A stretch of 64,000 nt of DNA from Hymenobacter baengnokdamensis (GCF_008728635.1 NZ_CP044285.1:3472001-3536000); one strand, 5' to 3'; shown: positions 42,199 through 51,605, counted from the first letter of the stretch. Notes: generated from the sequence alone by a model not told the origin. Made by a program: numbers and translations.

Positions 42199-42453
42199 TT
42201 AGCCATTGAGCTCATTCACCAGCTCTACGTATTGCTGACGGGCAGCGTCTTTGCTGAGGCCGGCAAGCTGCTGCCAGGCATCGTATTTGGCAATGGCCTT
42301 GAAGTCGAAGCCGCCAGGGCGCGAGCCGGTTACGTCGCCTTCGGTAGCCTGCTTATAGAGCGCATAAAGCTGAAGCAGTACGGTATTAGAAGGCTTGGCG
42401 GGCAGTTGCTGGGCGCGCTGCGAAGCGGCCTCAAAATCTTGCTGCGTAGTCAT
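42199..42453 (-). CDS. Acyl-CoA-binding protein
   Basis: An 84-residue acyl-CoA-binding protein (ACBP), a four-helix bundle that carries long-chain acyl-CoA esters in the cytoplasm. The signature region LYALYKQATEGDVTGSRPGG followed by FDFKAIAKYDAWQQLAGLS contains the conserved tyrosines and lysine that contact the acyl-CoA head group. ACBP occurs sporadically in bacteria but often in Bacteroidota. It is transcribed on the same strand as the unknown gene at 41054-42100. Confidence 0.95.
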   Translation of the reverse strand: MTTQQDFEAASQRAQQLPAKPSNTVLLQLYALYKQATEGDVTGSRPGGFDFKAIAKYDAWQQLAGLSKDAARQQYVELVNELNG

Positions 42454-42637
42454 GACTAAAAAATTTATGAATAACTAAACCGGAGAATAAGCCGGAGCTT
42501 ACTGCCACAAACGTAGGGGATGGGCTGCGAAAGTGCGGCCGGCAGTTGGCCCTAGCGCAGCAGCCAGCCGAAACATCGGGACAATATATTCACGTAGTGC
42601 CTAGAGTTGCCTTGCCGCTTTTGCCCGAACGCTAGTT

Positions 42638-43192
42638 ATGAAACCCACGCCTTTTGTCGCCGACTGCACGCCGCTGGTCAAGCTTTTTCTGCAATACAAG
42701 CTCACCCTGGCCCTGGCCGAAAGCTGTACCTGCGGCCTGGTAGCCGCCCAGCTGGCTCCCGCCGAAGGGGTAAGCGACGTGCTGCTGGGCTCGGTGGTTA
42801 CTTACCACGCTATTGCCAAGCAGAAATTGCTGGGCGTGAGCCCGAAGACGATTGAGCTCTACTCGGCCGAAAGCCAGCAGACGACCAATGAGATGGCGCT
42901 GGGCCTGCATCAGCGCCTGCCGCAGGCCGATGTGTGCGTAGCCGTAACCGGCCTGTGCGGCCCCGGCCCTTCGGCTACCCCCGACAAGCCGGTGGGCACG
43001 GTGTTCGTAACCATTCTTATCGACGGGCACGCCCACGAGTACCGGGTACTGCTAAAAGGCGATGCTAACAGCATGCGCCAGCAGGCCGCCGAGTATATCT
43101 ACCAGCAGCTCACGGAGCTGCTCAATCGCTTGCAGCCCATGGCCAGGCAAAGCGCGGCCCAGCAGCGCGTGGGCAGCGCCGCCCATAAATAA
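42638..43192 (+). CDS. CinA C-terminal family nicotinamide-nucleotide amidohydrolase
   Basis: A 184-residue protein with only the CinA C-terminal (PncC) domain, which deamidates nicotinamide mononucleotide to nicotinate mononucleotide. The core motif reads ALAESCTCGLVAAQLAPAEG and the second block VAVTGLCGPGPSATPDKPVG. The family usually has ESCTGG and TGIAGP, so here a cysteine replaces the second glycine and another replaces an alanine in the motifs. Whether activity is kept is unknown. It also has a longer tail rich in Q, R and A. Single gene. Confidence 0.9.
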   Translation: MKPTPFVADCTPLVKLFLQYKLTLALAESCTCGLVAAQLAPAEGVSDVLLGSVVTYHAIAKQKLLGVSPKTIELYSAESQQTTNEMALGLHQRLPQADVCVAVTGLCGPGPSATPDKPVGTVFVTILIDGHAHEYRVLLKGDANSMRQQAAEYIYQQLTELLNRLQPMARQSAAQQRVGSAAHK

Positions 43193-43264
43193 TAGCAGCC
43201 GGCGAAAGCAGCGCGACGCGTAGCTTGCGGAACATTTACCCACCGCCACGCACGCTCTTTACTT

Positions 43265-44575
43265 ATGCCCAACGCTACCCGTACGCTGCTGCTGCTTACC
43301 TCACTGGGCCTGGCCGGCCCGGCTGCTTTCGCCCAAAAAACCCTGCTGCACTGTGGCCACCTGCTCGATGTGCGCAGCGGCCGCCTGCTCAGCCAGCAGA
43401 CCCTGGTGATAGAGAAAGACCGGATAACCGCCGTGCAGGCCGGCTACACGGCCGCCGGCAGCTCCCAGGACCACGTTATCAACCTCGAAAACCGCACGGT
43501 GCTGCCGGGCCTTATCGACTGCCACGTGCACCTCGAAACGGTGCCGAGCCGCGGCTCCTTTGCTGAACAGTTTACCCTCAACCCGGCCGATGTTGCGTAC
43601 CGGGCCGAAGCGAATGCGCTTACTACCCTGCGGGCGGGCTTTACCACGGTGCGCGACTGCGGCGGCTCGGGCGTAAACACGGCCTTGCGCAAGGCCGTGG
43701 CGCGGGGGCTCGTACCGGGGCCGCGCATCTACTCGGCGGGGACGGCCATCTCCTCCACGGGCGGGCACATGGACCCGACCGACGGCCTCAGCGAGAATAT
43801 GATGGAGAAGCTCAACCCCGGCCCGGCCGAGGGCGTGGCCAACGGCCCCGACCAGTGCCGGCAGGCCGTGCGGGAACAGTTTCGGCGCGGGGCCGACCTT
43901 ATCAAAATTGCCAGTACCGGCGGCGTGCTCGACCTGAGCAAGGACGGCAGCGGCGCGCAGTACACGGAGGAGGAAATCAGGGCCATTGTGCAGACCGCCC
44001 ACGACCTGGGTATGCCGGTGGCCTGCCACGCCCACGGCGCCGAGGGCATCAAGCGGGCCATCAGGGCGGGCGTCACCAGCATCGAGCATGGCTCGCTGAT
44101 GGATGCCGAGGCTATTCAATTGATGGCTAAAAACCGTACCTGGTACGTGCCCACCATTATTGCCGGCAAGTCGGTAGCCGATACTACGCGGCGGCATCCG
44201 GATTACTTTCCGCCCGTTATTGCCGCGAAGGCCCTCAACATCGGCTCGCAGATACAGGCCACCTTCGGGCGGGCCATCAAGCAGAATGTGCGGGTGGCCT
44301 TCGGCACCGACGCGGGGGTGTATCGGCACGGCAAAAACGCGCTGGAATTTGGCTATATGACCGAGGCCGGCATGTCGCCCATTGAGGCCATTCGTACGGC
44401 TACGGTCAATGCCGCCGAGCTACTGGGCGATGCGCAGAACCTGGGCGCGCTCGAAGCCGGCAAGTATGCTGACGTGGTGGCCGTAGACGGCGACCCCTTA
44501 CAGGATATCTCGACGCTCACCCGGCCTAAGTTCGTGATGAAGGGCGGCCAGGTGTACGTGGGAGAAGGAAATTAA
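43265..44575 (+). CDS. Secreted amidohydrolase family protein
   Basis: A 436-residue metal-dependent hydrolase of the amidohydrolase superfamily. After a signal peptide (residues 1-23, ending AFAQ) the TIM-barrel metal site is visible: His87 and His89 in GLIDCHVHLE, a lysine in DLIKIASTGG, CHAHGAEGIKRA with further ligand histidines, SIEHGSLMD and FGTDAGV for the catalytic Asp. Imidazolonepropionase-like and Xaa-Pro/Xaa-Arg dipeptidase-type enzymes share this pattern. Substrate is not known; export to the periplasm suggests peptide or peptide-derivative processing. It ends at a 20-bp bidirectional terminator. Confidence 0.93.
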   Translation: MPNATRTLLLLTSLGLAGPAAFAQKTLLHCGHLLDVRSGRLLSQQTLVIEKDRITAVQAGYTAAGSSQDHVINLENRTVLPGLIDCHVHLETVPSRGSFAEQFTLNPADVAYRAEANALTTLRAGFTTVRDCGGSGVNTALRKAVARGLVPGPRIYSAGTAISSTGGHMDPTDGLSENMMEKLNPGPAEGVANGPDQCRQAVREQFRRGADLIKIASTGGVLDLSKDGSGAQYTEEEIRAIVQTAHDLGMPVACHAHGAEGIKRAIRAGVTSIEHGSLMDAEAIQLMAKNRTWYVPTIIAGKSVADTTRRHPDYFPPVIAAKALNIGSQIQATFGRAIKQNVRVAFGTDAGVYRHGKNALEFGYMTEAGMSPIEAIRTATVNAAELLGDAQNLGALEAGKYADVVAVDGDPLQDISTLTRPKFVMKGGQVYVGEGN

Positions 44576-44581
44576 GCAGGA

Positions 44582-44635
44582 AAGCTGAGCAGGAGGAAGT
44601 AGAAATAACAATTCTTACTTCCTCCTGCTCAGCTT
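44582..44635. terminator. Bidirectional terminator between convergent genes
   Basis: A perfect 20-bp stem (44582-44601 with 44616-44635) and a 14-nt AT-rich loop, filling the gap between the amidohydrolase stop and the cyclophilin stop. Confidence 0.88.
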
Positions 44636-44644
44636 CTTAGCCCG

Positions 44645-45388
44645 TTATTTCACCACTTCTACCTTCATGGCTACGTCGTTTATCGGCCATTTATCCTGGG
44701 GGTCAACCGGCTCGCGGGCGATTTTATCGACTACGTCGAGGCCTTCTAGTACTTCGCCAAATACGGTGTACTTGCCATCGAGCGAGGGCACGCCGCCCAG
44801 GGTGCCATAGGCTTTGACCTGAGCGGGGGTGAGCGGCCGGCCCGCGGCGGCGCGGGCCTGAAAAGGCGTTAGCTTCTGGCCTACTACGAAGTAAAAGTCA
44901 GTATTGGAAGACAGGTGCCCGGGGTTTTGCGCGTCGTCGTAGCGGGCCATGCCCAGTGCTCCTTTCACATGGAAGTGCCGGGGCCGGATTTCGGGCGGCA
45001 GCCGGTAGCGGTGCAGCTGGATAGTGCGCGGGCCGCTCGTTTGCCCGCCCTGCACGGCAAAGTCCTTCACCACGCGGTTGAACACCGTTTCGTCGAACAC
45101 GCCCCGCCGGGTAAGCAGCAGAAAATTAGCCTTGTGAATGGGCGTGTCGTCATATAGCCTTACCCTAATATTCCCCAGCCGGGTTTTCAGCAGCACTTCC
45201 GAGCCGGGGTACTGGCGGCCATAGGCCAGCAGGGCCGCCGGGGCGGTGCTATCGGTAAGCGTAGCAATGTCGGGGCCGGGGGGCTTGGGTTTGGGCGGCG
45301 GGGCCACCGCAGCCGGCTTGTCGGCGGGGCCGCAGGCGGCCAGCAATCCCAACCCCGCAGCCAGCCAGGGCAAACAACGAAACATCAT
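44645..45388 (-). CDS. Peptidyl-prolyl cis-trans isomerase lipoprotein (cyclophilin type)
   Basis: A 247-residue periplasmic cyclophilin. The signal has a lipobox LLAAC near residue 19, followed by a proline- and lysine-rich linker and the isomerase domain. Cyclophilin features are NFLLLTRRGVFDETVFNRVV (the FHRVI counterpart), FAVQGGQTSGPRTIQ, ALGMARYDDAQNPGHLSSNT and DFYFVVGQKL, and YTVFGEVLEGLDVVDKI near the end. It would assist folding of envelope proteins. It is the second gene of a pair, 10 bp downstream of the phospholipase C-like gene. Confidence 0.93.
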   Translation of the reverse strand: MMFRCLPWLAAGLGLLAACGPADKPAAVAPPPKPKPPGPDIATLTDSTAPAALLAYGRQYPGSEVLLKTRLGNIRVRLYDDTPIHKANFLLLTRRGVFDETVFNRVVKDFAVQGGQTSGPRTIQLHRYRLPPEIRPRHFHVKGALGMARYDDAQNPGHLSSNTDFYFVVGQKLTPFQARAAAGRPLTPAQVKAYGTLGGVPSLDGKYTVFGEVLEGLDVVDKIAREPVDPQDKWPINDVAMKVEVVK

Positions 45389-45398
45389 GCGCGCGACC

Positions 45399-46559
45399 TT
45401 AAGGCTTGGTTTTTTTCTTGTCGGTACCGGCTGGGCCTTTGGCTTTTACCTTTACCTTACTGGCCGGTGCGGCGGCCGGGGCCGGGGTACCAGGCTCGGG
45501 CGGGGGCGGCGGCACAGCCTCGCCCTCCGCCGCTTTTATCTCATCGGCAGCCTGCGCTTTCTTCTCGGGCTGGGCCAGCAGCAAATGGTCCTGGAAGAGC
45601 GTATTGGCCTTCCAGGCCTTAAGCTGCGTGGCAAGCTGGTCCTTTTCCTCCTTGCCCAGCTTGGCCGACGCCATCAGGGTGGCCAGGTCGGGGCGGCCTG
45701 CCTCCTGCCAGGCCGTCAGCCACATTGAGGCTACCATGGGCGAAGCACCCTTGAGCCGAAAGCCCACCATACCGCCCACTTCCTTCTCATAGGCATCGGC
45801 AAAGGCATCGGAATAGCGGCGCTGGGTACGGCCAAAACGGTGCGAGAAGGTGTATTTGGTCTGGGGCGTAAAGCTTTTGCTCAGCTTGGTTTCAATGTCG
45901 TAAGTGGCCGTCAGGAAGCCGTAGCTGTTCTGAATAACGCCCCAGATGGCCGCCAACGGGTCTTTCAGCTCCTTGCCGGCTTCACCATCCAGCTTATACA
46001 CCGACAGAAATCGCTCGGGCAGCTGGCTTTCCCAGAGTGAATGCAGGCCGGCCTGGCCGGTAAGCTGGCCGTCGTAGTTCACGGTAGTGTGCAGCGGCAC
46101 AAAGGCGTCGGCCGTGTAGTGGCTCAGCTCGGCCGAGTACTTGATAATGGCCGTAGTGTCGCGCTGCCGGAAGGCCTCCACCAGCTTCTGCTTGGTATCG
46201 AGCACGGTCCAGGGCACAGTACCGTACTTGTTGAGCGTATCGGCCGAGAACTTGGCAGCGGCGTCGTCATAAGCCCGGGGCACCTTGGCAAAAGGGCTGT
46301 CCTCGGAATAGTGGTCCATGTCGATAAAGTGCCGGGGGGCTTCGGCGGGGTCCTGGGCACGACGCTCGTCGGGCACGGTGCTCAGGCGCACCAGCTCGGC
46401 CATGTGCCGGAAATAAAATACCTGCATGGCGGCCGGCAGCTCGTACACGGCCACCTGCGTGATAACGCGATGCCCTACGAAGCCCCAGGCGCGGGCAGCC
46501 GGGGCGGCCGGGCCCAGCAGCAGGGCCGCCAGGCCCAGGCTAAGAACTAATTTTTTCAT
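45399..46559 (-). CDS. Zinc-dependent phospholipase C / S1-P1 nuclease-like protein
   Basis: A 386-residue exported metalloenzyme. The signal peptide (MKKLVLSLGLAALLLGPAAP) is followed by AWGFVGHRVITQVAVYELP, in which the mature N-terminal Trp and the following His supply the first zinc ligands of the P1 nuclease/phospholipase C fold. Further likely ligands are in HFIDMDHYSED and in ELSHYTADAFVPLHTTVNYD and GLHSLWESQLPE. The C-terminal 60 residues are lysine- and proline-rich and probably disordered. The ATG at 46559 begins the signal peptide; the in-frame extension to 46745 does not look coding. Substrate (phospholipid or nucleic acid) is open. Confidence 0.85.
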   Translation of the reverse strand: MKKLVLSLGLAALLLGPAAPAARAWGFVGHRVITQVAVYELPAAMQVFYFRHMAELVRLSTVPDERRAQDPAEAPRHFIDMDHYSEDSPFAKVPRAYDDAAAKFSADTLNKYGTVPWTVLDTKQKLVEAFRQRDTTAIIKYSAELSHYTADAFVPLHTTVNYDGQLTGQAGLHSLWESQLPERFLSVYKLDGEAGKELKDPLAAIWGVIQNSYGFLTATYDIETKLSKSFTPQTKYTFSHRFGRTQRRYSDAFADAYEKEVGGMVGFRLKGASPMVASMWLTAWQEAGRPDLATLMASAKLGKEEKDQLATQLKAWKANTLFQDHLLLAQPEKKAQAADEIKAAEGEAVPPPPPEPGTPAPAAAPASKVKVKAKGPAGTDKKKTKP

Positions 46560-46910
46560 AGGAGGAATGCGCCGGCTGCTTTTGCCGCTGCTTGCTGGCG
46601 GGCCGAAGTTCGGGCCGGGCGGCCACATTTCCACCTCCAGTCCGCTCGGGAAGCGGCATCCTGGTTTGCTTGCTGAGGCCAGCCGGCGGCGCAGCCGAAT
46701 TGCAGCAGCAGCTGCCCTGCCCTTTCGCCCGCCGCCCGCACCCAACAGCTTTAACCTACCCAGCTACTTCTACTCATAAACAGGCTGGTTAAAAAAGGCT
46801 GAACCAGCGACTATCACCGCCCGGCTACCGGCCACGGCAGCACCTAAACTTTTCTACACAGCTGCGAGTTAGGTTAATGAAGCCGCAAGGCTTCTGGCTG
46901 TAGCGACTAT
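46560..46910. other. Intergenic stretch without a gene
   Basis: The frames here are GC-rich artefacts with R/P/A composition. I see only a small GAAGCC-GCAA-GGCTTC hairpin at 46880-46895 and no convincing promoter. Confidence 0.5.
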
Positions 46911-46945
46911 AAAGCCCGGTTCCCGCAAGGAAGCCGGGCTTTTTC
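46911..46945. terminator. Terminator-like hairpin
   Basis: AAAGCCCGG... pairs with ...CCGGGCTTT around a GCAA loop with one internal bulge, and Ts follow on the right. No gene on the plus strand ends here, so it may serve an unseen transcript or be a remnant. Confidence 0.5.
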
Positions 46946-46997
46946 GTGGATTACGGCCAGACTCCACCGCTTTTTGTACCATCTCGAAGAATAGCCC

Positions 46998-47030
46998 ACA
47001 AAAAAAGCCTGACCAATACGGCCAGGCTTT
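46998..47030 (-). terminator. Terminator of the first M13 peptidase gene
   Basis: An 11-bp stem with one mismatch (47004-47014 with 47020-47030); read on the minus strand it ends in a run of Ts, 28 bp past the stop. Confidence 0.78.
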
Positions 47031-47057
47031 TCGTCGTTTAGTCAATTTGCAAAGACC

Positions 47058-49118
47058 TTACCAAATGCGTGAGCGGTCCTGGGTGGCGCGCACCATCTTA
47101 TTGCCTTCTTTGCAGCCAAAGGCCTCGTAGAACTCGGGCATGTTCATGAGCGGGCCATTGGTGCGGTACTGGCCCGGCGAGTGCGGGTCGGTCTGGATTT
47201 GCTGGCGCAGCGCCTCCGGGCGCTGATTGGCGCGCCAGATTTGAGCAAAGCCCAGGAAGAAGCGCTGATTGGGCGTAAAGCCGTCAATCTTCTGCCCACC
47301 TTTGGCCTGCTGGGTTTTCTGGAACGCCTGGTAGGCAATGGTCAGGCCGCCGATGTCGGCCAGGTTTTCGCCCATCGTCAGGTCGCCGTTTACGTGCACC
47401 GAGTCGAGGGGCGAGAAGGCGCTGTACTGCTTGCCCACCATCGCGGCTTTGGCCGAGAATTTCTCGTTATCCTCCTTGGTCCACCAGTCGCGCAGGTTGC
47501 CTTTGGCATCGGAGCGGCGGCCCTGGTCGTCGAAGCCGTGGGTCATTTCGTGGCCGATTACTGCGCCAATACCGCCGTAGTTTACTGCGTCGTCGGCTTT
47601 AGGGTCGTAGAAGGGCGGCTGCAAAATACCGGCCGGGAACACGATTTCATTCATGCTCGAATTGTAGTAGGCGTTTACCGTGGGCGGCGTCATGCCCCAC
47701 TCGCCCCGGTCAATCGGCTTGCCAAACTTGCTGGTGTTGTCTTTTCCAGCCCACTCGGCCGTGGCAAACAGGTTTTCCAGGGCACTCTGGCGGGTGATTT
47801 TCAGCTTGGAATAATCTTTCCACTTATCGGGATAGCCGATTTTCACCGCGAAGGCGTTCAGCTTCTGAATAGCTTCCTTCTTGGTGTCGGCACTCATCCA
47901 GTCGGTGGCCATAATGCGCTCGGCGTAGGCGCGGCGCAGGTTTTCGACCATCTCCTTGGCCCGGGCCTTGGCGGCGGGCGAGAAGGCCTCATCAACATAG
48001 AGCTGGCCGAATGCTTCGCCCAGCGCGCCATCGGTGGCGCGCAGCGCCCGCTTCCAGCGCGGCTGCTGCAGCTTGGCACCCGTCAGCACCTGCTGAAAGC
48101 GGAAGCTGGCATCGCCATAAGCTTTAGGCAGCGCCGACGTAACGCCGCTCACCAGGTGCCAGCGCAGGTACTGCTGCTGGTCGGCAATGGGCGTGTTGGC
48201 CATCAGCGTATTGGCCGCCGCCAGGTATTCGGGCTGCCCAATAATAAGGTCCTGCGCGCTGCTGAGGCCGTTTTCTTTGAGCACCAGCGGAATGTCCAGG
48301 CTCGGATAATCCTTGGTGGCCTGCGCTACCGTCACTTTGTTGTAGTTCTTGAGGCGGTCACGCAGCTCGACGCGGCTGCGGCTGGCCTGGGCCATTTTGG
48401 TTTCGAGGGCCAGTACCGCGTCGGCGTTGGTGGCGGCCAGGCTGGGTGCATCGCCCAGCAGCTGAAACACGCTGGTCATGTAGGCCTTGTAAGCCATCCG
48501 GATAGCTTTTGAGCGACCATCATCTTTCAGGTAGTAGTCGCGGTCGCCGAGGCCGAGGCCGCCCTGGCCCATCGCCACGGCATATTGCGTGCTGTTCTTG
48601 CTGTCCTGACGCACCCCAAAGCTGTACCAGCCCGTACCAAACGACTTGGGGTCGGCCATGTACTTCTGAATATCGCCCAGGTTTTTGAGGCCGGCAATCT
48701 GATTGAGGCGTGGCTGCAAATACTTCAGGCCCGCGGCCTCAATGGCGGCCGAGTCCATAGCGGCGGCGTAGAAGTCGCCCACCTTTTGGAGGTTAGAGCC
48801 CGGCTTGGCGCTACGGTCGGCAGCAGCCTTTACCAGGATGCGCTTCTCCACGGCAATGTTGCGGTCCTGCAGCTCGTTGAAGGCCCCCCAGCGGGTTTCA
48901 GCGGCCGGCACGGGGTTATTTTTTATCCAGTTGCCGTTGGCATAGTGGTAAAAATCCTCGCAGGGGCTCACCGACTGGTCGATGTTGGCAAGGCTGATGC
49001 CGACGCCCTGCTGGGGCGGCGAAGTTTTTCTGGCAGGCGGCCCAAAGGCGGTGGTGGCGGCCAGCGTGCCGAGGCCCAGCGTAGCCAGCGCAAACCGCGA
49101 GATGGTAGTGGAGGACAT
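47058..49118 (-). CDS. M13 family metallopeptidase (neprilysin/PepO-like), copy 1
   Basis: A 686-residue zinc peptidase. A signal peptide leads to the M13 N-terminal domain (SPCEDFYHYANGNWIKNNPV near residue 50) and the catalytic domain. The zinc motif is HEMTH with His523, Glu524 and His527, followed by the third ligand in ENLADIGGL. The C-terminus ends SRIW, the hallmark of the family. M13 enzymes cut short peptides outside the cytoplasm. It is a tandem paralogue of the gene at 49341-51395, alike over the whole length. A GC-rich terminator separates the two, so they are probably transcribed separately. Confidence 0.95.
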   Translation of the reverse strand: MSSTTISRFALATLGLGTLAATTAFGPPARKTSPPQQGVGISLANIDQSVSPCEDFYHYANGNWIKNNPVPAAETRWGAFNELQDRNIAVEKRILVKAAADRSAKPGSNLQKVGDFYAAAMDSAAIEAAGLKYLQPRLNQIAGLKNLGDIQKYMADPKSFGTGWYSFGVRQDSKNSTQYAVAMGQGGLGLGDRDYYLKDDGRSKAIRMAYKAYMTSVFQLLGDAPSLAATNADAVLALETKMAQASRSRVELRDRLKNYNKVTVAQATKDYPSLDIPLVLKENGLSSAQDLIIGQPEYLAAANTLMANTPIADQQQYLRWHLVSGVTSALPKAYGDASFRFQQVLTGAKLQQPRWKRALRATDGALGEAFGQLYVDEAFSPAAKARAKEMVENLRRAYAERIMATDWMSADTKKEAIQKLNAFAVKIGYPDKWKDYSKLKITRQSALENLFATAEWAGKDNTSKFGKPIDRGEWGMTPPTVNAYYNSSMNEIVFPAGILQPPFYDPKADDAVNYGGIGAVIGHEMTHGFDDQGRRSDAKGNLRDWWTKEDNEKFSAKAAMVGKQYSAFSPLDSVHVNGDLTMGENLADIGGLTIAYQAFQKTQQAKGGQKIDGFTPNQRFFLGFAQIWRANQRPEALRQQIQTDPHSPGQYRTNGPLMNMPEFYEAFGCKEGNKMVRATQDRSRIW

Positions 49119-49236
49119 GAAGAGGATTGGTTAGGAGAAAAGAGAGAAGGCGAAAGTTACTTAGCGTAAATAGATGCAGCAACAGCTTCACAGTTGCATC
49201 ACAACGAAGTAAAGGCACGCACACCTAAAAAAATTT

Positions 49237-49280
49237 GCAACAAAAACCCCGCTTCCTTTCGGGAGCGGGGTTTTTGTTGC
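49237..49280. terminator. Terminator between the two M13 genes
   Basis: A perfect 17-bp stem (49237-49253 with 49264-49280) with a 10-nt loop and A/T runs on both sides; it ends the upstream copy (49341-51395, minus strand). Confidence 0.9.
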
Positions 49281-49340
49281 GCAAACACTGGGATTCGGAC
49301 TGGTTTTTAGACGAGAACTGCCAGGGCTACGCTGCTTTAC

Positions 49341-51395
49341 TTACCAGATGCGCGCCTGCTCGGCAGTGGGGCGCGCCATCTTGTCGCTGGGCTTGCAGCC
49401 AAAGGCCTGATAAAACTCGGGCATGTTCATGAGCGGGCCGTTGGTACGGAACTGCGCCGGCGAGTGCGGGTCGGTCTGCACCTGCTGGCGGGCCGCTTCG
49501 GGCCGGATATTGGTGCGCCAAATCTGGCCCCAGGCCAGGAAGAAGCGCTGGTTGGGGGTGAACCCGTCGATTTTCTGGCCGCTCTTAGCTTCGGCCGTTT
49601 TCTGGAACGCCTGGTAGGCGATGGTCAGCCCGCCGATGTCGGCCAGGTTTTCGCCCATCGTTAGCTTGCCGTTGACGTGCACCGAGTCGAGGGGCGAGAA
49701 CGCGTCGTACTGCTTGCCCACCATGGCAGCCTTGGCGTTAAACTTATCGCCGTCTTCCTTGGTCCACCAGTCGCGCAGGTTGCCTTTGGCATCGTACTGC
49801 CGGCCCTGGTCGTCGAAGCCGTGGGTCATTTCGTGGCCAATTACTGCGCCAATACCGCCGTAGTTGACGGCATCATCGGCTTTGGGGTCGTAGAACGGCG
49901 GCTGCAAAATACCGGCCGGGAACACAATCTCGTTCATCGGCGGGTTGTAGTAGGCGTTCACCGTGGGCGGCGTCATGCCCCACTCGGTGCGGTCAATCGG
50001 CTTGCCAAACTTGCTCAGGTTGTCTTCGGCAGCCCAGGTGCGGGCGGCCAGCACATCCTGCAGGTAGCTCTGGCGATTAATGGTCAGCTTGGAATAATCT
50101 TTCCACTTGTCGGGGTAGCCGATTTTCACCGTGAAGGCATTCAGCTTTACGAGTGCCTCTTTTTTGGTGGCGGCGCTCATCCAGTCGGTGGCCATAATGC
50201 GCTCGGCATAGGCCTTGCGCAGGTTCTCAATCATTTCCTTGGCCTTGGCCTTCGCGGCGGGCGAGAAGGCCTTGTCAACATAGAGCTGGCCGAATGCTTC
50301 GCCCAGCGCGCCATCGGTAGCACGCAGCATGCGCTTCCAGCGCGGCTGCTGCAGCTTGGCGCCCGTCAGCACCTGCGAGAAGCGGAAAGCATCGTCGCCA
50401 AATGCCTTAGGCAGGGCCGAGGCCACGCTGCTCACGAGGTGAAAGCGCAGGTACTCGCGCTGGTCGGCGATGGGCTCGGCGGCCAGCATGGTGCTTACTT
50501 CCTTCAGAAACTCGGGCTGCGCCACAATAACCTCCTTAGCCGCCAGGTGGCTTTCCTTCAGCATCAGGGGCAGGTCGATGTTCGGGAATTCCTTGGTGGC
50601 CTGGGCCACGGTCATTTTGTGGTAGTTGGCCTGCGGGTCGCGCAGGTCCACGCGGCTTTTGCTGGCTTTGGCCAGGCGCGTTTCGATGCGCATTACCGTG
50701 GCGGCATTGGCTGTGGCAGCGGCCTCACTGTCGCCCAGGCGCTTAAAGGTGCTTACCAGGTAGGTCTGGTAAGCCGCCCGGATACCTTTCGAGCGGCCAT
50801 CTTCCTTCAGGTAGTAGTCGCGGTCGGGCAGAGTCAGGCCGCCCTGATAAAACTGCACGGCGTACTGGGTGCTGATTTTTTCATCCTGTCCCACGCCCGA
50901 GTTAAACCACACGCTGCCAGCCTGGGCCTTGGGGTCGGCCAGAAACTTCTGCATTTCGGGCAGGGTCTTAATTGCGGCAATGCGGTCGAGGTAAGGCTTC
51001 AGGTATTTGAGGCCGGCGGCCTCAATGGCGGCCGTGTCCATCGCGGCGGCGTAAAAGTCGCCTACTTTCTGGGCATTCGTGCCGGGTTTTGCCGAGGCAG
51101 CGTTGCGGGCCAGCTCTTCCAGAATGGCTTTCTGCGTGGCATTGTTGTGGTCGGCCAGCTCGTTGAAGCTACCCCAGCGGCTTTCGGCGGCCGGCACGGG
51201 GTTGTTTTTGAGCCAGTTGCCCGAGGCATAGCGGTAAAAGTCGTCGCAGGGGCTCACCGAGGTGTCAATATTGGCCGGATTGATACCTACGCCTTTGGGG
51301 GCGGCAGTTTGCGCCAGCGTCGGGGTAGCCGCAGCCAGGCCCAGCGCTGCCACGGCCAGCGCCGCGCTCCGCTGGTAACGGGAGATTGTTGACAT
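49341..51395 (-). CDS. M13 family metallopeptidase, copy 2
   Basis: A 684-residue neprilysin/PepO-like peptidase, exported by an N-terminal signal (STISRYQRSAALAVAALGLA, cleavage after TLAQ). It has SPCDDFYRYASGNWLKNNPV, the zinc motif HEMTH with His521, Glu522 and His525, ENLADIGGL and a C-terminal ARIW. Long identical stretches with copy 1 (for example PPFYDPKADDAVNYGGIGAV and DWWTKEDGDKFNAKAAM) show a duplication that later diverged mainly in the N-terminal domain. Substrates are unknown; two copies may differ in expression or specificity. Confidence 0.95.
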   Translation of the reverse strand: MSTISRYQRSAALAVAALGLAAATPTLAQTAAPKGVGINPANIDTSVSPCDDFYRYASGNWLKNNPVPAAESRWGSFNELADHNNATQKAILEELARNAASAKPGTNAQKVGDFYAAAMDTAAIEAAGLKYLKPYLDRIAAIKTLPEMQKFLADPKAQAGSVWFNSGVGQDEKISTQYAVQFYQGGLTLPDRDYYLKEDGRSKGIRAAYQTYLVSTFKRLGDSEAAATANAATVMRIETRLAKASKSRVDLRDPQANYHKMTVAQATKEFPNIDLPLMLKESHLAAKEVIVAQPEFLKEVSTMLAAEPIADQREYLRFHLVSSVASALPKAFGDDAFRFSQVLTGAKLQQPRWKRMLRATDGALGEAFGQLYVDKAFSPAAKAKAKEMIENLRKAYAERIMATDWMSAATKKEALVKLNAFTVKIGYPDKWKDYSKLTINRQSYLQDVLAARTWAAEDNLSKFGKPIDRTEWGMTPPTVNAYYNPPMNEIVFPAGILQPPFYDPKADDAVNYGGIGAVIGHEMTHGFDDQGRQYDAKGNLRDWWTKEDGDKFNAKAAMVGKQYDAFSPLDSVHVNGKLTMGENLADIGGLTIAYQAFQKTAEAKSGQKIDGFTPNQRFFLAWGQIWRTNIRPEAARQQVQTDPHSPAQFRTNGPLMNMPEFYQAFGCKPSDKMARPTAEQARIW

Positions 51396-51557
51396 GAAAA
51401 AGAGAATGTGGATGGGGTTGAGTAGGGAATGTGGCCCGCAAGTTAAGGGCTTGGTAGCATTTGCGCGATGCCTTTCTTCAACTAAGCTGCCAGAAACTGA
51501 AATGGCCCCTAAATGCTTACCAGCACACTCATTGCCCCGGCTGGCGGGCCGGCGCGG

Positions 51558-51565
51558 TACTTTTG
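51558..51565 (+). promoter_or_regulatory. -7 promoter element of xseA
   Basis: TACTTTTG, exact match, 40 nt before the ATG at 51606, with a TTG 23 nt upstream. Confidence 0.55.
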
Positions 51566-51605
51566 CGGCTCGCCGACTTCCGGCCCGCTAACGCCTACCC
51601 TTCTT

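Noticed and set aside
46592..46792. Open frames in the gap between the phospholipase C-like gene and the M13 gene
   Set aside because: They are R/P/A-rich with no start context and no domain, typical of GC-rich chance frames.
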